This document shows, one piece after another, positions 53,345 to 63,045 of a stretch of 64,000 nucleotides of DNA. The notes below the pieces were generated by a model. It was given only the letters and a program-made list of their open reading frames with translations. It was not told the DNA's origin and did not search any database. The DNA lies in assembly GCA_024403415.1 (NCBI GenBank), contig JAKSRY010000003.1:62001-126000 (forward strand), read 5' to 3'. The position numbers and the translations under genes are program-made. This DNA is from Lachnospiraceae bacterium (GTDB lineage Bacteria > Bacillota > Clostridia > Lachnospirales > Lachnospiraceae). Numbering within the stretch: the first letter of the stretch is position 1; each line of letters starts with the position of its first letter.

Positions 53345-54268
53345 TTATTTCACTATTCTTGTTCCGCTTTTATTTGCTATTATTTCCTGAAGTTTCGAAA
53401 GTGTTCCAATAACTGCTTCTCTCCCTTCAGCTTCATTAACAAATCTCATACCTGCATCAACCTTTGGCAGCATACTTCCAACATGGAACTGCCCTTCTTC
53501 AACATAAGTATTCAATTCTTCCACGCTTACAATTTCGAGAGACTTCTGATTTTCCTTCTTGTAATTAATAGCAACATATTCTATATTTGTCAGCAAAATC
53601 AGTACATCTGCCTGAATTTCGCTGGCTATCAGTTCTGCGGTATAGTCCTTATCAATTACAGCCTCTACTCCGGTCAGTTTCTCATCCTCTTCAATAACCG
53701 GGATACCTCCGCCTCCACCGGCAATTACTATATTTCCGGCATAGAGCAGATCCCTGATAACATCCATCTCAAGGATCTTAAGAGGTTTTGGAGACTTAAC
53801 AACTCTTCTGTAACCTCGACCTGCATCCTCTGCATATAAAACATCTTCGTTTTTCATTATGCTTTCAGCTTCTTCTTTTGAATAAAACGGTCCAATAGGT
53901 TTGGTTGGTTCTATTCTGTCCATTTCATTCTTATCGACAACAACCTGCGTAAGCACTGTAACTATATTTTTCCTGACACCGCTTGAGCGCAGAGAGTTAC
54001 CAAGCTCTTTCTGTAAAGTATACCCAATTGTTGCCTGTGTAATTGCTCCACACTCGTCTATCGAACTTGACTCTATTACTTCCTTTGCAAGCTTGTTCTG
54101 AATTACGATTTTTCCGATTTGAGGACCATTTCCATGAACCAGCACAACACGGTTTCCATACTTCACCAGGGCTGCTATTGCATCTGATATTTGCGCCAAC
54201 ACCGCATCAAGCTTTGCCTTTTCCGATTCGAGAGCATTTCCACCTATAGCTATTACATATGTTTTCAT
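53345..54268 (-). CDS. arcC: Carbamate kinase
   Basis: This 307-aa enzyme transfers phosphate between carbamoyl phosphate and ADP, making ATP. Its amino acid kinase motifs are VIAIGGNALE, VLVHGNGPQIG, NIVIAGGGGGIPV and DKDYTAELIA. The gene starts directly after the DUF1116 gene (adjacent bases). In E. coli the fdrA (allF), ylbE (allG) and ylbF (allH) genes lie beside a carbamate kinase, so this layout supports carbamoyl phosphate as an intermediate. It ends the operon. Confidence 0.96.
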   Translation of the reverse strand: MKTYVIAIGGNALESEKAKLDAVLAQISDAIAALVKYGNRVVLVHGNGPQIGKIVIQNKLAKEVIESSSIDECGAITQATIGYTLQKELGNSLRSSGVRKNIVTVLTQVVVDKNEMDRIEPTKPIGPFYSKEEAESIMKNEDVLYAEDAGRGYRRVVKSPKPLKILEMDVIRDLLYAGNIVIAGGGGGIPVIEEDEKLTGVEAVIDKDYTAELIASEIQADVLILLTNIEYVAINYKKENQKSLEIVSVEELNTYVEEGQFHVGSMLPKVDAGMRFVNEAEGREAVIGTLSKLQEIIANKSGTRIVK

Positions 54269-55684
54269 CTATAAGTTATACCTCTTAACATAAGCTAATA
54301 AAGCGTTGTAGAAGCATTCCATCGGTGGGTTTACTATTCCTGCTCCAATCTGACCTACACCTGCTTCCTTATGCGCAATTCCTGTGTTAATAACAGGGAG
54401 AGTATCATTCTCAATTACCTTAATAATATCTATTCCCAGTGCACTTCCCTTAAAATTAAGTACCGGTAAAGAATATGCTGCATTCAAATCTGTGGTTATC
54501 GAATACATTCTCTTTGATGTAGCTATTGCATCATCAGTGCTTCCCCCTACAAACTGTACAATTGCAGGTGCGCCTCCCATCGCAAAGCCTCCGATTCCCA
54601 TCGTCTCTGTTATTGCACTATCGCCAATATCCGGGCAGGCATCTTCCTCTGAATATCCCGGGAAATACAGACCTTTTATATAATTAGACGCCCCGGTATA
54701 CCAGTCCTTAGAATCCAGTCCACAAACCTTGATTCCAAATTCAACACCATTTCTTGCCATAACATTTACAATAGTTGAATACTCAATATTTTCACCGGCT
54801 TTAAGCATAATTTTGCATGCCGGCATAGAAAGATTCAGGAAATAATGATCATTTCCTGCAATAAAGGCCAATGCCTTTTGCACCTTCTCAAAATCACTTT
54901 CGGTTTTTACGATATACAAGCTGATCTGCTTATAAAAAAGCGAGGTTGCAGCCTTATTTCTGTTATGACACTCATCTCCCATCTGAAGAGCCTGAGCGGT
55001 GATAAGCTTAATATCAATACCGCCGCTTTCCTTAATGGCTTTCTTCATTACAGGCATAAATTCATTTTTGAGATAAGACAGTCTCGCAAGTACTTCATCT
55101 GAATATGCTCCAAATCTTAATACTTTTCCCAAGCCTTCGTTAACGGAGCAGTATGAATATCTGTCATACTCTCTGTCATGAATTATATGAACAGGCATCG
55201 ATGCGCTTAATACTCCGGCCATAGGACCTACTGCGTTATACTCATGGCAGGGAGCAAATTTAATATTTCCGCCCTCAATCAGTTTTACTGCTTCGCTTTC
55301 CGATGCAGCCAGACCCTCAAATAATACGGCACCTATTATTGCGCCCTTCATCGGGCCACACATCTTATCCCATGTGATATATGGACCAGCATGCAAAATA
55401 AGATTCTTTTCCATCCCTTCGATTACGTTTATTGCCAAATCGATATCTTCCAAAAAGGGCTTTGACTTCTTTATCCTGTCAATAACTTCCTTGTTGGCTT
55501 TTGCAACTTTTTCTTTGATACCATCGACCTTGTCCAAAGCATCAAGAATATCTTTTCTTCCGTTAGCAAGGGGCTTCCAGTCGATTTTTACTGCTTCTTT
55601 TCCCTGACTTATTACGTCATCCGCAAATCTTTTCAATCCAACGTTTATTACACTAAGGCCTTCAGCCTTCAACAAATTATTCAT
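54269..55684 (-). CDS. DUF1116 (YlbE/AllG-like) protein
   Basis: This 471-aa protein resembles E. coli YlbE, a DUF1116 member. Landmarks are HAGPYITWDKMCGPMKGAII, CHEYNAVGPMAGVLSASMPV and TETMGIGGFAMGGAPAIVQF. YlbE, FdrA and YlbF have recently been proposed as subunits of an oxamate carbamoyltransferase, as I recall. The YlbF-like (DUF2877) third subunit is not present nearby. The gene lies 4 bp after fdrA and directly before carbamate kinase. I infer a role in carbamoyl transfer to or from oxamate or a related acceptor. Confidence 0.85.
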   Translation of the reverse strand: MNNLLKAEGLSVINVGLKRFADDVISQGKEAVKIDWKPLANGRKDILDALDKVDGIKEKVAKANKEVIDRIKKSKPFLEDIDLAINVIEGMEKNLILHAGPYITWDKMCGPMKGAIIGAVLFEGLAASESEAVKLIEGGNIKFAPCHEYNAVGPMAGVLSASMPVHIIHDREYDRYSYCSVNEGLGKVLRFGAYSDEVLARLSYLKNEFMPVMKKAIKESGGIDIKLITAQALQMGDECHNRNKAATSLFYKQISLYIVKTESDFEKVQKALAFIAGNDHYFLNLSMPACKIMLKAGENIEYSTIVNVMARNGVEFGIKVCGLDSKDWYTGASNYIKGLYFPGYSEEDACPDIGDSAITETMGIGGFAMGGAPAIVQFVGGSTDDAIATSKRMYSITTDLNAAYSLPVLNFKGSALGIDIIKVIENDTLPVINTGIAHKEAGVGQIGAGIVNPPMECFYNALLAYVKRYNL

Positions 55685-55688
55685 ACGA

Positions 55689-57209
55689 TTACCCTATCAT
55701 TTCATATGCTTTCACAACTGCATCTATATTACTTTCACAAACTATACAGCCTGCTTCCTTAAGAAGCTTCTCAGACTGAAATTTATTCTGAAAATCTTTA
55801 CCGGTTCCCTGAACATAAGTCACAAAAATCAATGTTTTTCCTATTTCTTCAGCAGCCTTATGCGCCTTCAGAATAGTATCGATTGTTGCCCCAACCGGAT
55901 CCTCGTGAGAACCATATCCAAGTTCAAAATCAAGCAGAATAACTTTAGTTTCTTTATCCGTTGCGCACTCCATTATTCTGTCCAGTCTCAGAGTGGGATC
56001 AATCATAGGATGAGGTCTTCCCTGAGTAAAGAGATCATCTCCCATATCAAGCAGCATATTGCCCTCATTGACAAATGCATCCTTCACCTTTTCTTCATCA
56101 TGACTTGCTATATTGCTTCTTACATCATTGATATGATTTCTAAGGAAGTAATATGCTTCGGCACACAGGGTTCCACCACAATATAATCCTCTTATGTATT
56201 TACCCTGAATGTTTTTCCTTTCAAAAGCATCTAATTCTTCCACATCACTGTATATATTCTTTGAGATATTAACTGCTGTAATCGCTGCCTCTTTAAGGGA
56301 TTTTGCATAATAAATATTTTCTTCATTTGAAAAAGTCATGTCTGTAGCATAATAAATAACTACAGGCTTATTAATATCGCTCTTAATCAGTTTTAGCAGC
56401 TTTTCAGATACACTCTGTGCCGGCACTTTTGACACCATAAGGATTACCCTGGTTTTTTCGTCAGCATTCAGCATCTTTAAGGCTTCCATCATCATCAGTC
56501 CGCCGACTTCTTCTCTAAGGTCTCTTCCGCCAACACCGATAGCATTTGAAATACCGCCGCCGTATTTATCAACCAGAACCATCAGCTCCTGCATACCTGT
56601 TCCTGATGCTCCGGCAATTCCTATAACACCATCATTTACCCTGTTTGCGAAACATAAACCGGTTCCATTAATATATGCGGTTCCGCAATCGGGTCCCATA
56701 ACAAGAAGTTCATGTTCAACTGCATATTTTTTGAGTTCTATCTCATCTTCGAGGGTTACGTTATCGCTGAAAAGCATTACATTAAGTCCCTGCTTCAAAG
56801 CTTCCATAACTTCTCTTTTAGCATGTTCTCCCGGTACCGATATAATAGCCATATTAGCATTATCATTGTCCTTCTTGGCGGCTTTAATACTCTTATAGAC
56901 GACATCAGTTTTTTCACCTGCAGCGTTTTCATTCTGCCCGTTTAATGCATTGTCAAGGTAGTCCAGAATTGCTTCCTTTGTGATAGTCTCATCATGACTG
57001 AAGGCTATCACCAGATCATATTCATCACATTTATCTACTTCATCGCTGAACAGATTAACCCTTTTCAGCAATTCCTTATTCATAGGCGTTGCCATCGAAA
57101 CCACCGAGTCGATTACTCCGTCAAGGCCTTTTATATCTGCAGAAATTGACATCAGTGTCACCGAATCAAAGTATGCATTTTTTCTGATAATTATTTCTTT
57201 ATTAACCAT
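55689..57209 (-). CDS. fdrA: FdrA-type acyl-CoA synthetase-like protein
   Basis: This 506-aa protein resembles FdrA. It has the succinyl-CoA ligase alpha-like fold: MGPDCGTAYINGTGLCFAN, GIAGASGTGMQEL and GRDLREEVGG. The C-terminal part includes LDFELGYGSHEDPVG. It sits upstream of the DUF1116 gene and carbamate kinase, and downstream of the amidase gene by 20 bp. With DUF1116 it likely handles an acyl or carbamoyl phosphate intermediate. The name rests on family resemblance. Confidence 0.85.
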   Translation of the reverse strand: MVNKEIIIRKNAYFDSVTLMSISADIKGLDGVIDSVVSMATPMNKELLKRVNLFSDEVDKCDEYDLVIAFSHDETITKEAILDYLDNALNGQNENAAGEKTDVVYKSIKAAKKDNDNANMAIISVPGEHAKREVMEALKQGLNVMLFSDNVTLEDEIELKKYAVEHELLVMGPDCGTAYINGTGLCFANRVNDGVIGIAGASGTGMQELMVLVDKYGGGISNAIGVGGRDLREEVGGLMMMEALKMLNADEKTRVILMVSKVPAQSVSEKLLKLIKSDINKPVVIYYATDMTFSNEENIYYAKSLKEAAITAVNISKNIYSDVEELDAFERKNIQGKYIRGLYCGGTLCAEAYYFLRNHINDVRSNIASHDEEKVKDAFVNEGNMLLDMGDDLFTQGRPHPMIDPTLRLDRIMECATDKETKVILLDFELGYGSHEDPVGATIDTILKAHKAAEEIGKTLIFVTYVQGTGKDFQNKFQSEKLLKEAGCIVCESNIDAVVKAYEMIG

Positions 57210-57229
57210 AATCTTCTGTTAAGACTCCT

Positions 57230-58570
57230 TTATTCATTAAGCAGTTTCTTGGCAAGTCCCATAAGTAAATGTTCATTTTCGGCCTTTGAAAACAGTGTCA
57301 CTCCAAATGGCTTTGAATCGCTCATAATCTCAGTAGGTACTGCTATTGCACACATATCAAGAAGGTTACAGTGATTTGTATACTTACCCATGTCGCTGTT
57401 TGTCTCAATTGGGTTAGCTCTTACCTCGTCGCGCGTATAGGTGCCTGCACAGGTAGGAAATACCAGTATCGCGTCAGAAACCAGGTTGTCACTCATAAGT
57501 TTATATCCTCTTAACTCATGCAAGGTCTTATACAGAGCTTCAGCCGTATAATCCGGTCTGTTTCCGGATTCAAGAATGGTTCTTGTCACAGGAAAAACAT
57601 CTTCTGCATTATTGGTTACGAATTCGCCCAAATCCGACCATCTTTCAGCTACGCATGGGCCACCATACAAAAGCAAAGCTGCCTTCTGATAAAAGCTTGT
57701 ATCCTTTGCCTCAACCTTAATCCCTGTAGCCTTAATCTTCTTAAGGGACTTCTCCCAGGCTTCTTTATATTCATCCTTAAAGGGACCATAAAAATCTATA
57801 TCTGATAAAGGATATATTATTTCCGAAGGCAGACTGTCTTCTCCCCTCTTAACATCCTTAGACCATTTATCTGTTGAATCATATCCACGTGCTATTGAGT
57901 CTACAAGATCTATGTCATCCATATTATTTGCAAAGACAGTCACACAATCAAGACTTGCACAGGCAGGAACAACTCCCTTACTCGGCCACGCGCCGACTGT
58001 AGGCTTGTATCCTATAAGATTATTTAAGCTTGCCGGCACTCTTCCTGATCCGGCAGTATCTGTTCCAAGTGAGAAAACGGCTTCTCCCAAAGCAACCGCT
58101 ACAGCTGAACCTGAACTTGATCCTCCACTTATTAATTCTTCATTAATGGAATTATGACACTCTCCATAAGGACTTCTTGTTCCCACAAGACCTGTTGCAA
58201 ACTGGTCAAGGTTAGTCTTTCCAAGCGGTATAGCTCCTGCATTTATTAATCTTTCAACTACACCCGCATTTTCTGTCGGCTTATATCCATACTTAGGGCA
58301 TGCTGCAGTAGTTTCATAACCTTCCAGATCGATGTTATCCTTCACGGCAAATGGTATTCCCCACAGCGGCTTTTTTTCGAAGTCCATGTCACCCAGATTA
58401 TCCAGGTATTTACCTGTTTTTTCCATTGAAGGTGGACAAATCCATATGTTAAAGCGCTCAAGTTCTGCTGCTTTTTCGATAATATTTTCGATTACTTCCC
58501 TGGGTGTCAGCGTCCCTTTTTTATATTCTTCTCTAAGGTAATTTATCGTAATTCTCTCCGGTAACTTCAT
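57230..58570 (-). CDS. Allophanate-hydrolase-type amidase (N-terminal domain only)
   Basis: This 446-aa protein is an amidase-signature enzyme. The catalytic Lys lies in FAVKDNID, and the Ser pair is in ISGGSSSGSAVA and GTDTAGSGRVPA; the last motif is typical of allophanate hydrolase (AtzF/DUR1,2). It ends at the end of the amidase fold and lacks the roughly 130-residue C-terminal decarboxylating domain, which appears as a separate gene at 60026. Substrates could be allophanate or related ureas. AAGGAGG precedes the ATG; an in-frame ATG 36 codons upstream is rejected. Confidence 0.88.
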   Translation of the reverse strand: MKLPERITINYLREEYKKGTLTPREVIENIIEKAAELERFNIWICPPSMEKTGKYLDNLGDMDFEKKPLWGIPFAVKDNIDLEGYETTAACPKYGYKPTENAGVVERLINAGAIPLGKTNLDQFATGLVGTRSPYGECHNSINEELISGGSSSGSAVAVALGEAVFSLGTDTAGSGRVPASLNNLIGYKPTVGAWPSKGVVPACASLDCVTVFANNMDDIDLVDSIARGYDSTDKWSKDVKRGEDSLPSEIIYPLSDIDFYGPFKDEYKEAWEKSLKKIKATGIKVEAKDTSFYQKAALLLYGGPCVAERWSDLGEFVTNNAEDVFPVTRTILESGNRPDYTAEALYKTLHELRGYKLMSDNLVSDAILVFPTCAGTYTRDEVRANPIETNSDMGKYTNHCNLLDMCAIAVPTEIMSDSKPFGVTLFSKAENEHLLMGLAKKLLNE

Positions 58571-58640
58571 ATAAATTTCCTCCTTACAATCCAACTTTCT
58601 ATCTAATCCCAATATATTTTCCAATTGTGAATAAATAACA

Positions 58641-58673
58641 ACAAAGAGGCTACATATACCGTAACCTCTTTGT
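58641..58673 (-). terminator. Terminator of the PucR gene
   Basis: ACAAAGAGG (58641-58649) pairs with CCTCTTTGT (58665-58673). Read leftward it is followed by TGTTATTTATT, between the PucR and amidase genes. Confidence 0.75.
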
Positions 58674-58755
58674 CTCATATCTTAATTATAAATAAGTTAT
58701 TAACGTCTATCTTTATGATGTATTTACAACTAATCTCCAATAATTTGTATGTCAT

Positions 58756-59907
58756 TTACAAGAACATATCATGTATTTTTATTGCGCTAAGCAGGCATAG
58801 CTGAACCTCAGGATCTGAAATGTCCATATTAAGTATCTGTTTAATTCTGTCCAGTCTGTATCCTATGGTATTGTAATGCATAAACATTTTTTCGGATGTA
58901 AGCTTTGCATTCGCATTATTCTCAAGATACATTCTCAATGTGTACAGCATGTCCGTTTCATGCTCCTTATCGTATTGAAGAATAGAACCCAGATACATTT
59001 TGACAAAATCTTCAGACTGCTTATTTTGCGGAATTAATGAAAATAATGCATATATTCCAACATCCTTATACTCAATGACTTCCTTGTCAAATTTATAAGA
59101 TTTGCATATTTTTTCTATATTAAGTGCTGTCTTGTAGCTCTCTTCCAGACTGTATGCATACACGGATTCTCTGCCTTTATACAATGTACAGCCGCCTCGC
59201 CTTGATATCATCATAACTGTTTCTTTTATCTTGTTTATAAGCGGATCGCACTTTGATTTTGCAACTACAAAAATAATATTTTCATCATCAAAGGTAATAT
59301 AAAGACTGCTCTCATTTTCCAGAAATCTATGAATTCTGTATGCTAATGATCTGATCTGCTCACTGTCCATCTCAAGTCGCATGTTCATTGTGAGAACTAT
59401 ATATTTCTCATCAACATCAACGTCTACATCCACATCCTTTGCTTTTCTTGTAAACTCCGAAAGATTATTAAACTTACCTGTGATCCAGTTTAAGAAGAAC
59501 TGATCCTGGTACTTCTTCTCAACCTGCCCCTGCAGCAGATCACCGATTATTTCCCTTGTCACATTCGAAAAAACGACATCTTCACTTATCTCAATAATCG
59601 GAAGTCCGCATTTTTCGGCACTGTCAATTATATAATCCGGAATTTCCTCAAAAAACCTGTGTATCTTAAACCCAAGAACCGCAACTCCCTTTTCCTTAAG
59701 CCTTGGCAGAATATCTGCAAATTCTTCCGGTCTGTGTCTGTATGAATATCCTACTGTCAGAAGCAGTTCGCCCTCATTAACCCAGTTAAAAATATCCGGT
59801 ACCTCCATGACATTGACACCTGTGACCTGCACCTGCTCATCAACATTATCCGTTACAAACCTGCATCCTTTTAAGCTATTCAATTTTAGCAAATCGCCTA
59901 CTGTCAT
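58756..59907 (-). CDS. PucR-family transcriptional regulator
   Basis: This 383-aa regulator has an N-terminal PucR-type sensory domain (EGELLLTVGYSY, GLPIIEI), a middle region with an acidic VDVDVDVDEKY stretch, and the C-terminal PucR HTH (HYNTIGYRLDRIKQIL). PucR proteins control purine and urea-derivative catabolism. It lies between the amidase operon and the divergent AtzF C-terminal domain gene, with 118 bp to the latter, so it probably regulates both sides. Confidence 0.92.
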   Translation of the reverse strand: MTVGDLLKLNSLKGCRFVTDNVDEQVQVTGVNVMEVPDIFNWVNEGELLLTVGYSYRHRPEEFADILPRLKEKGVAVLGFKIHRFFEEIPDYIIDSAEKCGLPIIEISEDVVFSNVTREIIGDLLQGQVEKKYQDQFFLNWITGKFNNLSEFTRKAKDVDVDVDVDEKYIVLTMNMRLEMDSEQIRSLAYRIHRFLENESSLYITFDDENIIFVVAKSKCDPLINKIKETVMMISRRGGCTLYKGRESVYAYSLEESYKTALNIEKICKSYKFDKEVIEYKDVGIYALFSLIPQNKQSEDFVKMYLGSILQYDKEHETDMLYTLRMYLENNANAKLTSEKMFMHYNTIGYRLDRIKQILNMDISDPEVQLCLLSAIKIHDMFL

Positions 59908-60025
59908 ATTACCTCCGGTTCACAATAAAAGGGTGATTTTTTATGAATATATCACAAACATTTTTATTTTCCATTACTTTAAAATATCCTGTATAATAAA
60001 TCAACTACACAAAAGGATTATTTTT

Positions 60026-60424
60026 ATGAAAGAAACAGAAAAAACCTGCGTTGCAGTATGTGGATTACACATGAAAGGTTATCCACTCAATGTACAGTTA
60101 ACATCCCTTGGTGCAGAATATATCGAGACAACAAAATCAGCACCCTGCTACAAATTATATGCATTATCAACTACTCCGGAAAAACCCGGTATGGTAAAAG
60201 TTTCCGAGGGCGGTTGTTCCATCGAAGTAGAAGTATGGTCACTTACCTATGAAGCACTTGGCAAATTCTTAAACATGATTCCTTCTCCCCTTGGACTTGG
60301 ACAGATTCTGCTAATAAATAACACCTCCGTAACAGGTTTCATTTGTGAACCCTATGCAATCGAAGGTGCTATTGATATTTCTTCATTTGGCGGTTACCGA
60401 TACTATCTTGAAAGCAAGAATTAA
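60026..60424 (+). CDS. Stand-alone allophanate hydrolase C-terminal domain
   Basis: This 132-aa protein matches the C-terminal domain of allophanate hydrolase, which converts the N-carboxycarbamate product to ammonia and CO2. Signature stretches are PSPLGLGQILL, GFICEPYA and DISSFGGYRYYL. AAAGGA lies before the ATG at 60026. It is divergent from the PucR gene and more than 1.4 kb from the amidase gene. I therefore read it as the separated second half of AtzF. Confidence 0.88.
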   Translation: MKETEKTCVAVCGLHMKGYPLNVQLTSLGAEYIETTKSAPCYKLYALSTTPEKPGMVKVSEGGCSIEVEVWSLTYEALGKFLNMIPSPLGLGQILLINNTSVTGFICEPYAIEGAIDISSFGGYRYYLESKN

Positions 60425-60448
60425 CAGGTATTACTTACCTGTTAATTC
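60418..60448. terminator. Hairpin overlapping convergent gene ends
   Basis: GAATTAACAGGT pairs with ACCTGTTAATTC around a 7-nt loop, spanning the stop codons of both the AtzF C-terminal gene and the convergent hydrolase gene. T-tracts are weak. Confidence 0.65.
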
Positions 60449-61087
60449 CTCTGCAGGTGTAGTCCATCCAAAGATTGCCCCCTGCTGATTAATCATTTTG
60501 ATGCTTGCCAGATGATCATTTCTGTCATATGCCGCACAGGCGTCTTCTATCATAAGACATTCAAACCCTCTGTCGTTTGCTTCACGTATTGTAGTCTGTA
60601 CACAGACATGTGTGGTTACTCCCGTGAAGATAAGCGATTCTATCCCATTATCTCTTAATATCTTTTCAAGATCTGTTTTATAAAAAGAGCCTTTTCCGCA
60701 CTTATCTATCTCATAATCACCATCTTGCGGAGCCAGTTCATCCAATATGGCATTTCCCTTTTCGCCTCGAACCATAATGCGTCCCATAGGACCCACATCT
60801 CCGATTCCTGCGCCCTGCTTTTTAGATCTTCTGAGCTTACTTTCAGGGCAATCTGACAAATCCGGCAAATGGCCCTCCCTTGTATAAATAATAAGAATAT
60901 TATTTTCCCTACAGTAATCAATGACACTTTTAACAGTAGGGATAATATTAACAACCTCACTGATATCATTTCCAAGCATCTCACCGAATCCGCCATGTTC
61001 GCAGAAATCGCGCTGCATGTCGATGACCATCAGGGCTGTCTTTTTTTCATCGAATTCAAATTCATAAGGTTTTGCATTTATTTTCAT
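60431..61087 (-). CDS. Isochorismatase-fold amidohydrolase
   Basis: This 218-aa cysteine hydrolase has the Asp-Lys-Cys triad: Asp in MVIDMQRDF, Lys in KCGKGSF and Cys in VTTHVCVQTT. It is similar to the next gene upstream, a biuret amidohydrolase-like protein, but more diverged (GVTTHVCVQ versus GITTDVCVH). It may act on a related amide such as an ureido acid. The two genes are 9 bp apart and likely co-transcribed. Confidence 0.88.
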   Translation of the reverse strand: MKINAKPYEFEFDEKKTALMVIDMQRDFCEHGGFGEMLGNDISEVVNIIPTVKSVIDYCRENNILIIYTREGHLPDLSDCPESKLRRSKKQGAGIGDVGPMGRIMVRGEKGNAILDELAPQDGDYEIDKCGKGSFYKTDLEKILRDNGIESLIFTGVTTHVCVQTTIREANDRGFECLMIEDACAAYDRNDHLASIKMINQQGAIFGWTTPAEELTGK

Positions 61088-61096
61088 AGCTGGTAC

Positions 61097-61789
61097 CTAT
61101 TTCTTTATCAGATTCTTTAATACTTCAATGACGCTCTTGGAATCAGATACCGCTCCAAAAACGCCGCCCTGCATTGTAACCATTTTTAATGCAGCTTCAT
61201 GGTTTCCTGCATCTGTTGCACCTGTACAATCTGAAAGAATAACACATTCAAAACCTCTGTCATTGGCCTCTCTCATTGTAGTATGCACACATACGTCTGT
61301 TGTTATGCCTGTCAAAATAATATTCTCAATCTTCTTCTGTCTTAAAATTAATTCAAGGTCAGTAGCACAGAAGCTTCCTTTTCCCGGCTTATCAATAATT
61401 ATCTCTCCGTCTATCGGGTATAATTCCGGGATAATATCCCATCCTTCTTCTCCTCTGACCAAAATTCTTCCTTTAGGTCCCTTGGAACCAATTTCTGCCC
61501 CTATCTGGGCTGATCTCCATCTCTTATTTTCAGGAAGGTCTGACAAATCAGGTCTGTGACCTTCTCTTGTGTGAATAATTGTAAATCCCTCAATCTGTCT
61601 GCAGGTTTCAAGCAATGCCTTAATGGGTTCAATTGCACGCCTTGTCAAAGCAATATCATAACCCATAGCATCGACATATCCGCCTTCTCCACAGAAATCA
61701 GTCTGCATATCAATAACAATAAGAGCTGTATTTTCTGCTCTTAGGTCTCCGTTATATGGCCATTTATATGGTACCGACTCAATGTTCAT
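61097..61789 (-). CDS. Biuret amidohydrolase-like isochorismatase-fold enzyme
   Basis: This 230-aa cysteine hydrolase is very like Rhizobium BiuH, which converts biuret to allophanate and ammonia. Shared stretches include [40 protein letters not shown] and [18 protein letters not shown]. The triad is Asp in VIDMQTDF, Lys in KPGKGSF and Cys in ITTDVCV. Its product allophanate would be the substrate of the nearby amidase and AtzF C-terminal domain. It lies downstream of the BMP transporter genes. Confidence 0.9.
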   Translation of the reverse strand: MNIESVPYKWPYNGDLRAENTALIVIDMQTDFCGEGGYVDAMGYDIALTRRAIEPIKALLETCRQIEGFTIIHTREGHRPDLSDLPENKRWRSAQIGAEIGSKGPKGRILVRGEEGWDIIPELYPIDGEIIIDKPGKGSFCATDLELILRQKKIENIILTGITTDVCVHTTMREANDRGFECVILSDCTGATDAGNHEAALKMVTMQGGVFGAVSDSKSVIEVLKNLIKK

Positions 61790-61817
61790 AGTTTTTCCCT
61801 CCGTAAATTAATACACA

Positions 61818-61843
61818 GGGTTGGCTATCACTATAGCCAACCC
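61818..61843 (-). terminator. Stem-loop between transporter and hydrolase genes
   Basis: GGGTTGGCTAT pairs with ATAGCCAACCC around a 4-nt loop. Read leftward the T-tract is poor, so it may attenuate or stabilise the mRNA rather than terminate. Confidence 0.6.
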
Positions 61844-61868
61844 CAATGCTTACTTATTTTATTTTTAA

Positions 61869-62996
61869 TTACTCGATAGTACCAATTACACCTTCAACGA
61901 AGTAATTCATACTTTCAACCTGCTCCTCTGATAAGAAGCTTCCGTTCTCACAAACTACATTACCATTCTGATCTTTGATTTCATTTTCGAAGGTATGTCT
62001 TGTTCCGGCAATCATTTCAGCCTTTAATGCTAAGATTTCGTCCTGAACTTCCTGTGGAACTGCTTTACCAAATGGTGCAAGATCAACGATTCCTTCTGCC
62101 ATACCACCTCTGTAGATAGCATCATACTGGCTTCCCTGCCATTTGCCATCCATAATAGCCTGACAGATGTCTACGAATAATCCGCTCCAATCCCAAACAG
62201 CTGCTGTAAGCCACATGTTAGGTGCCAATTCAGAAGCATCTGCATGATATCCTACTGTGTAAACATTGTTAGCCTCACAAAGTTCTACGATAGTCTTTGT
62301 AGCATCCTGATGCTGTGCAAGAACATCACAGCCGTCTGCGATAAGTGTATTTGCTGCTTCTGTCTGCTTTGCAGGATCTGACCAGTCACCTGTAAAGATT
62401 ACTGTAGTAGTAATGTCAGGGTTAACTGACTGTGCTCCAAGAGTATATGCATTGACATTTGCTAATGACTGAGAAATAGGGAATGCTGCAACAAAACCTA
62501 ACTTATTTGATTTGGTTGCATGACCTGCAGCAATACCTGCAAGATAATAAGGATCCCAGATTGTTCCAAAATATGTTCCAAGGTTAGGCATTGTTTCCAT
62601 ACCACCCTGATGTTCAAAGATTACATTAGGATAATTCTTTGCAACATCTTCTGCAGGTGTTAAATGACCAAATGAAGTAGGGAACAAAATAGTTGCTCCT
62701 GACTGAATCATCTGTTCAAGAACATCTGATGCCTCTGAAGTCTCAGGAACCTTTTCCTGATTAAGAATTTCAACCTTATCACCAAAGTGAGCTTTTACAG
62801 CTTCCATTCCTTTGTAGGCTGCCTGATTGTAACCATAGTCATCAGAAGCTCCTACATAGATAAAACCGATTGTAGTCTTTTCTCCTGCTGCTGAAGTGCT
62901 TTCTGTAGATGCAGAATCTGAACCTCCACATGCTACCATTGCTGTCATCATTGACACACACAATCCAAGTGCCAATAGCTTTTTCATGATTTTCAT
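61869..62996 (-). CDS. BMP-family substrate-binding lipoprotein
   Basis: This 375-aa protein has a lipoprotein signal ending VACGG. It resembles the BMP/Med family that binds nucleosides or purine-like molecules (TIGFIYVGASDDYGYNQAAY). Its size is normal. AGGAGG lies before the ATG at 62996. It is followed by the biuret amidohydrolase gene, so its ligand may be an allophanate- or purine-type compound rather than a nucleoside. The permease genes lie upstream. Confidence 0.93.
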   Translation of the reverse strand: MKIMKKLLALGLCVSMMTAMVACGGSDSASTESTSAAGEKTTIGFIYVGASDDYGYNQAAYKGMEAVKAHFGDKVEILNQEKVPETSEASDVLEQMIQSGATILFPTSFGHLTPAEDVAKNYPNVIFEHQGGMETMPNLGTYFGTIWDPYYLAGIAAGHATKSNKLGFVAAFPISQSLANVNAYTLGAQSVNPDITTTVIFTGDWSDPAKQTEAANTLIADGCDVLAQHQDATKTIVELCEANNVYTVGYHADASELAPNMWLTAAVWDWSGLFVDICQAIMDGKWQGSQYDAIYRGGMAEGIVDLAPFGKAVPQEVQDEILALKAEMIAGTRHTFENEIKDQNGNVVCENGSFLSEEQVESMNYFVEGVIGTIE

Positions 62997-63045
62997 AATT
63001 TCTTCCTCCTGTTTTGTTTTTATATCAAAGCTTACGCTCCAATAA

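Noticed and set aside
59807..60025. N-terminal extension of the AtzF C-terminal domain protein
   Set aside because: The extension would run antisense through the start of the PucR gene; AAAGGA just before 60026 and the family N-terminus support the short form.
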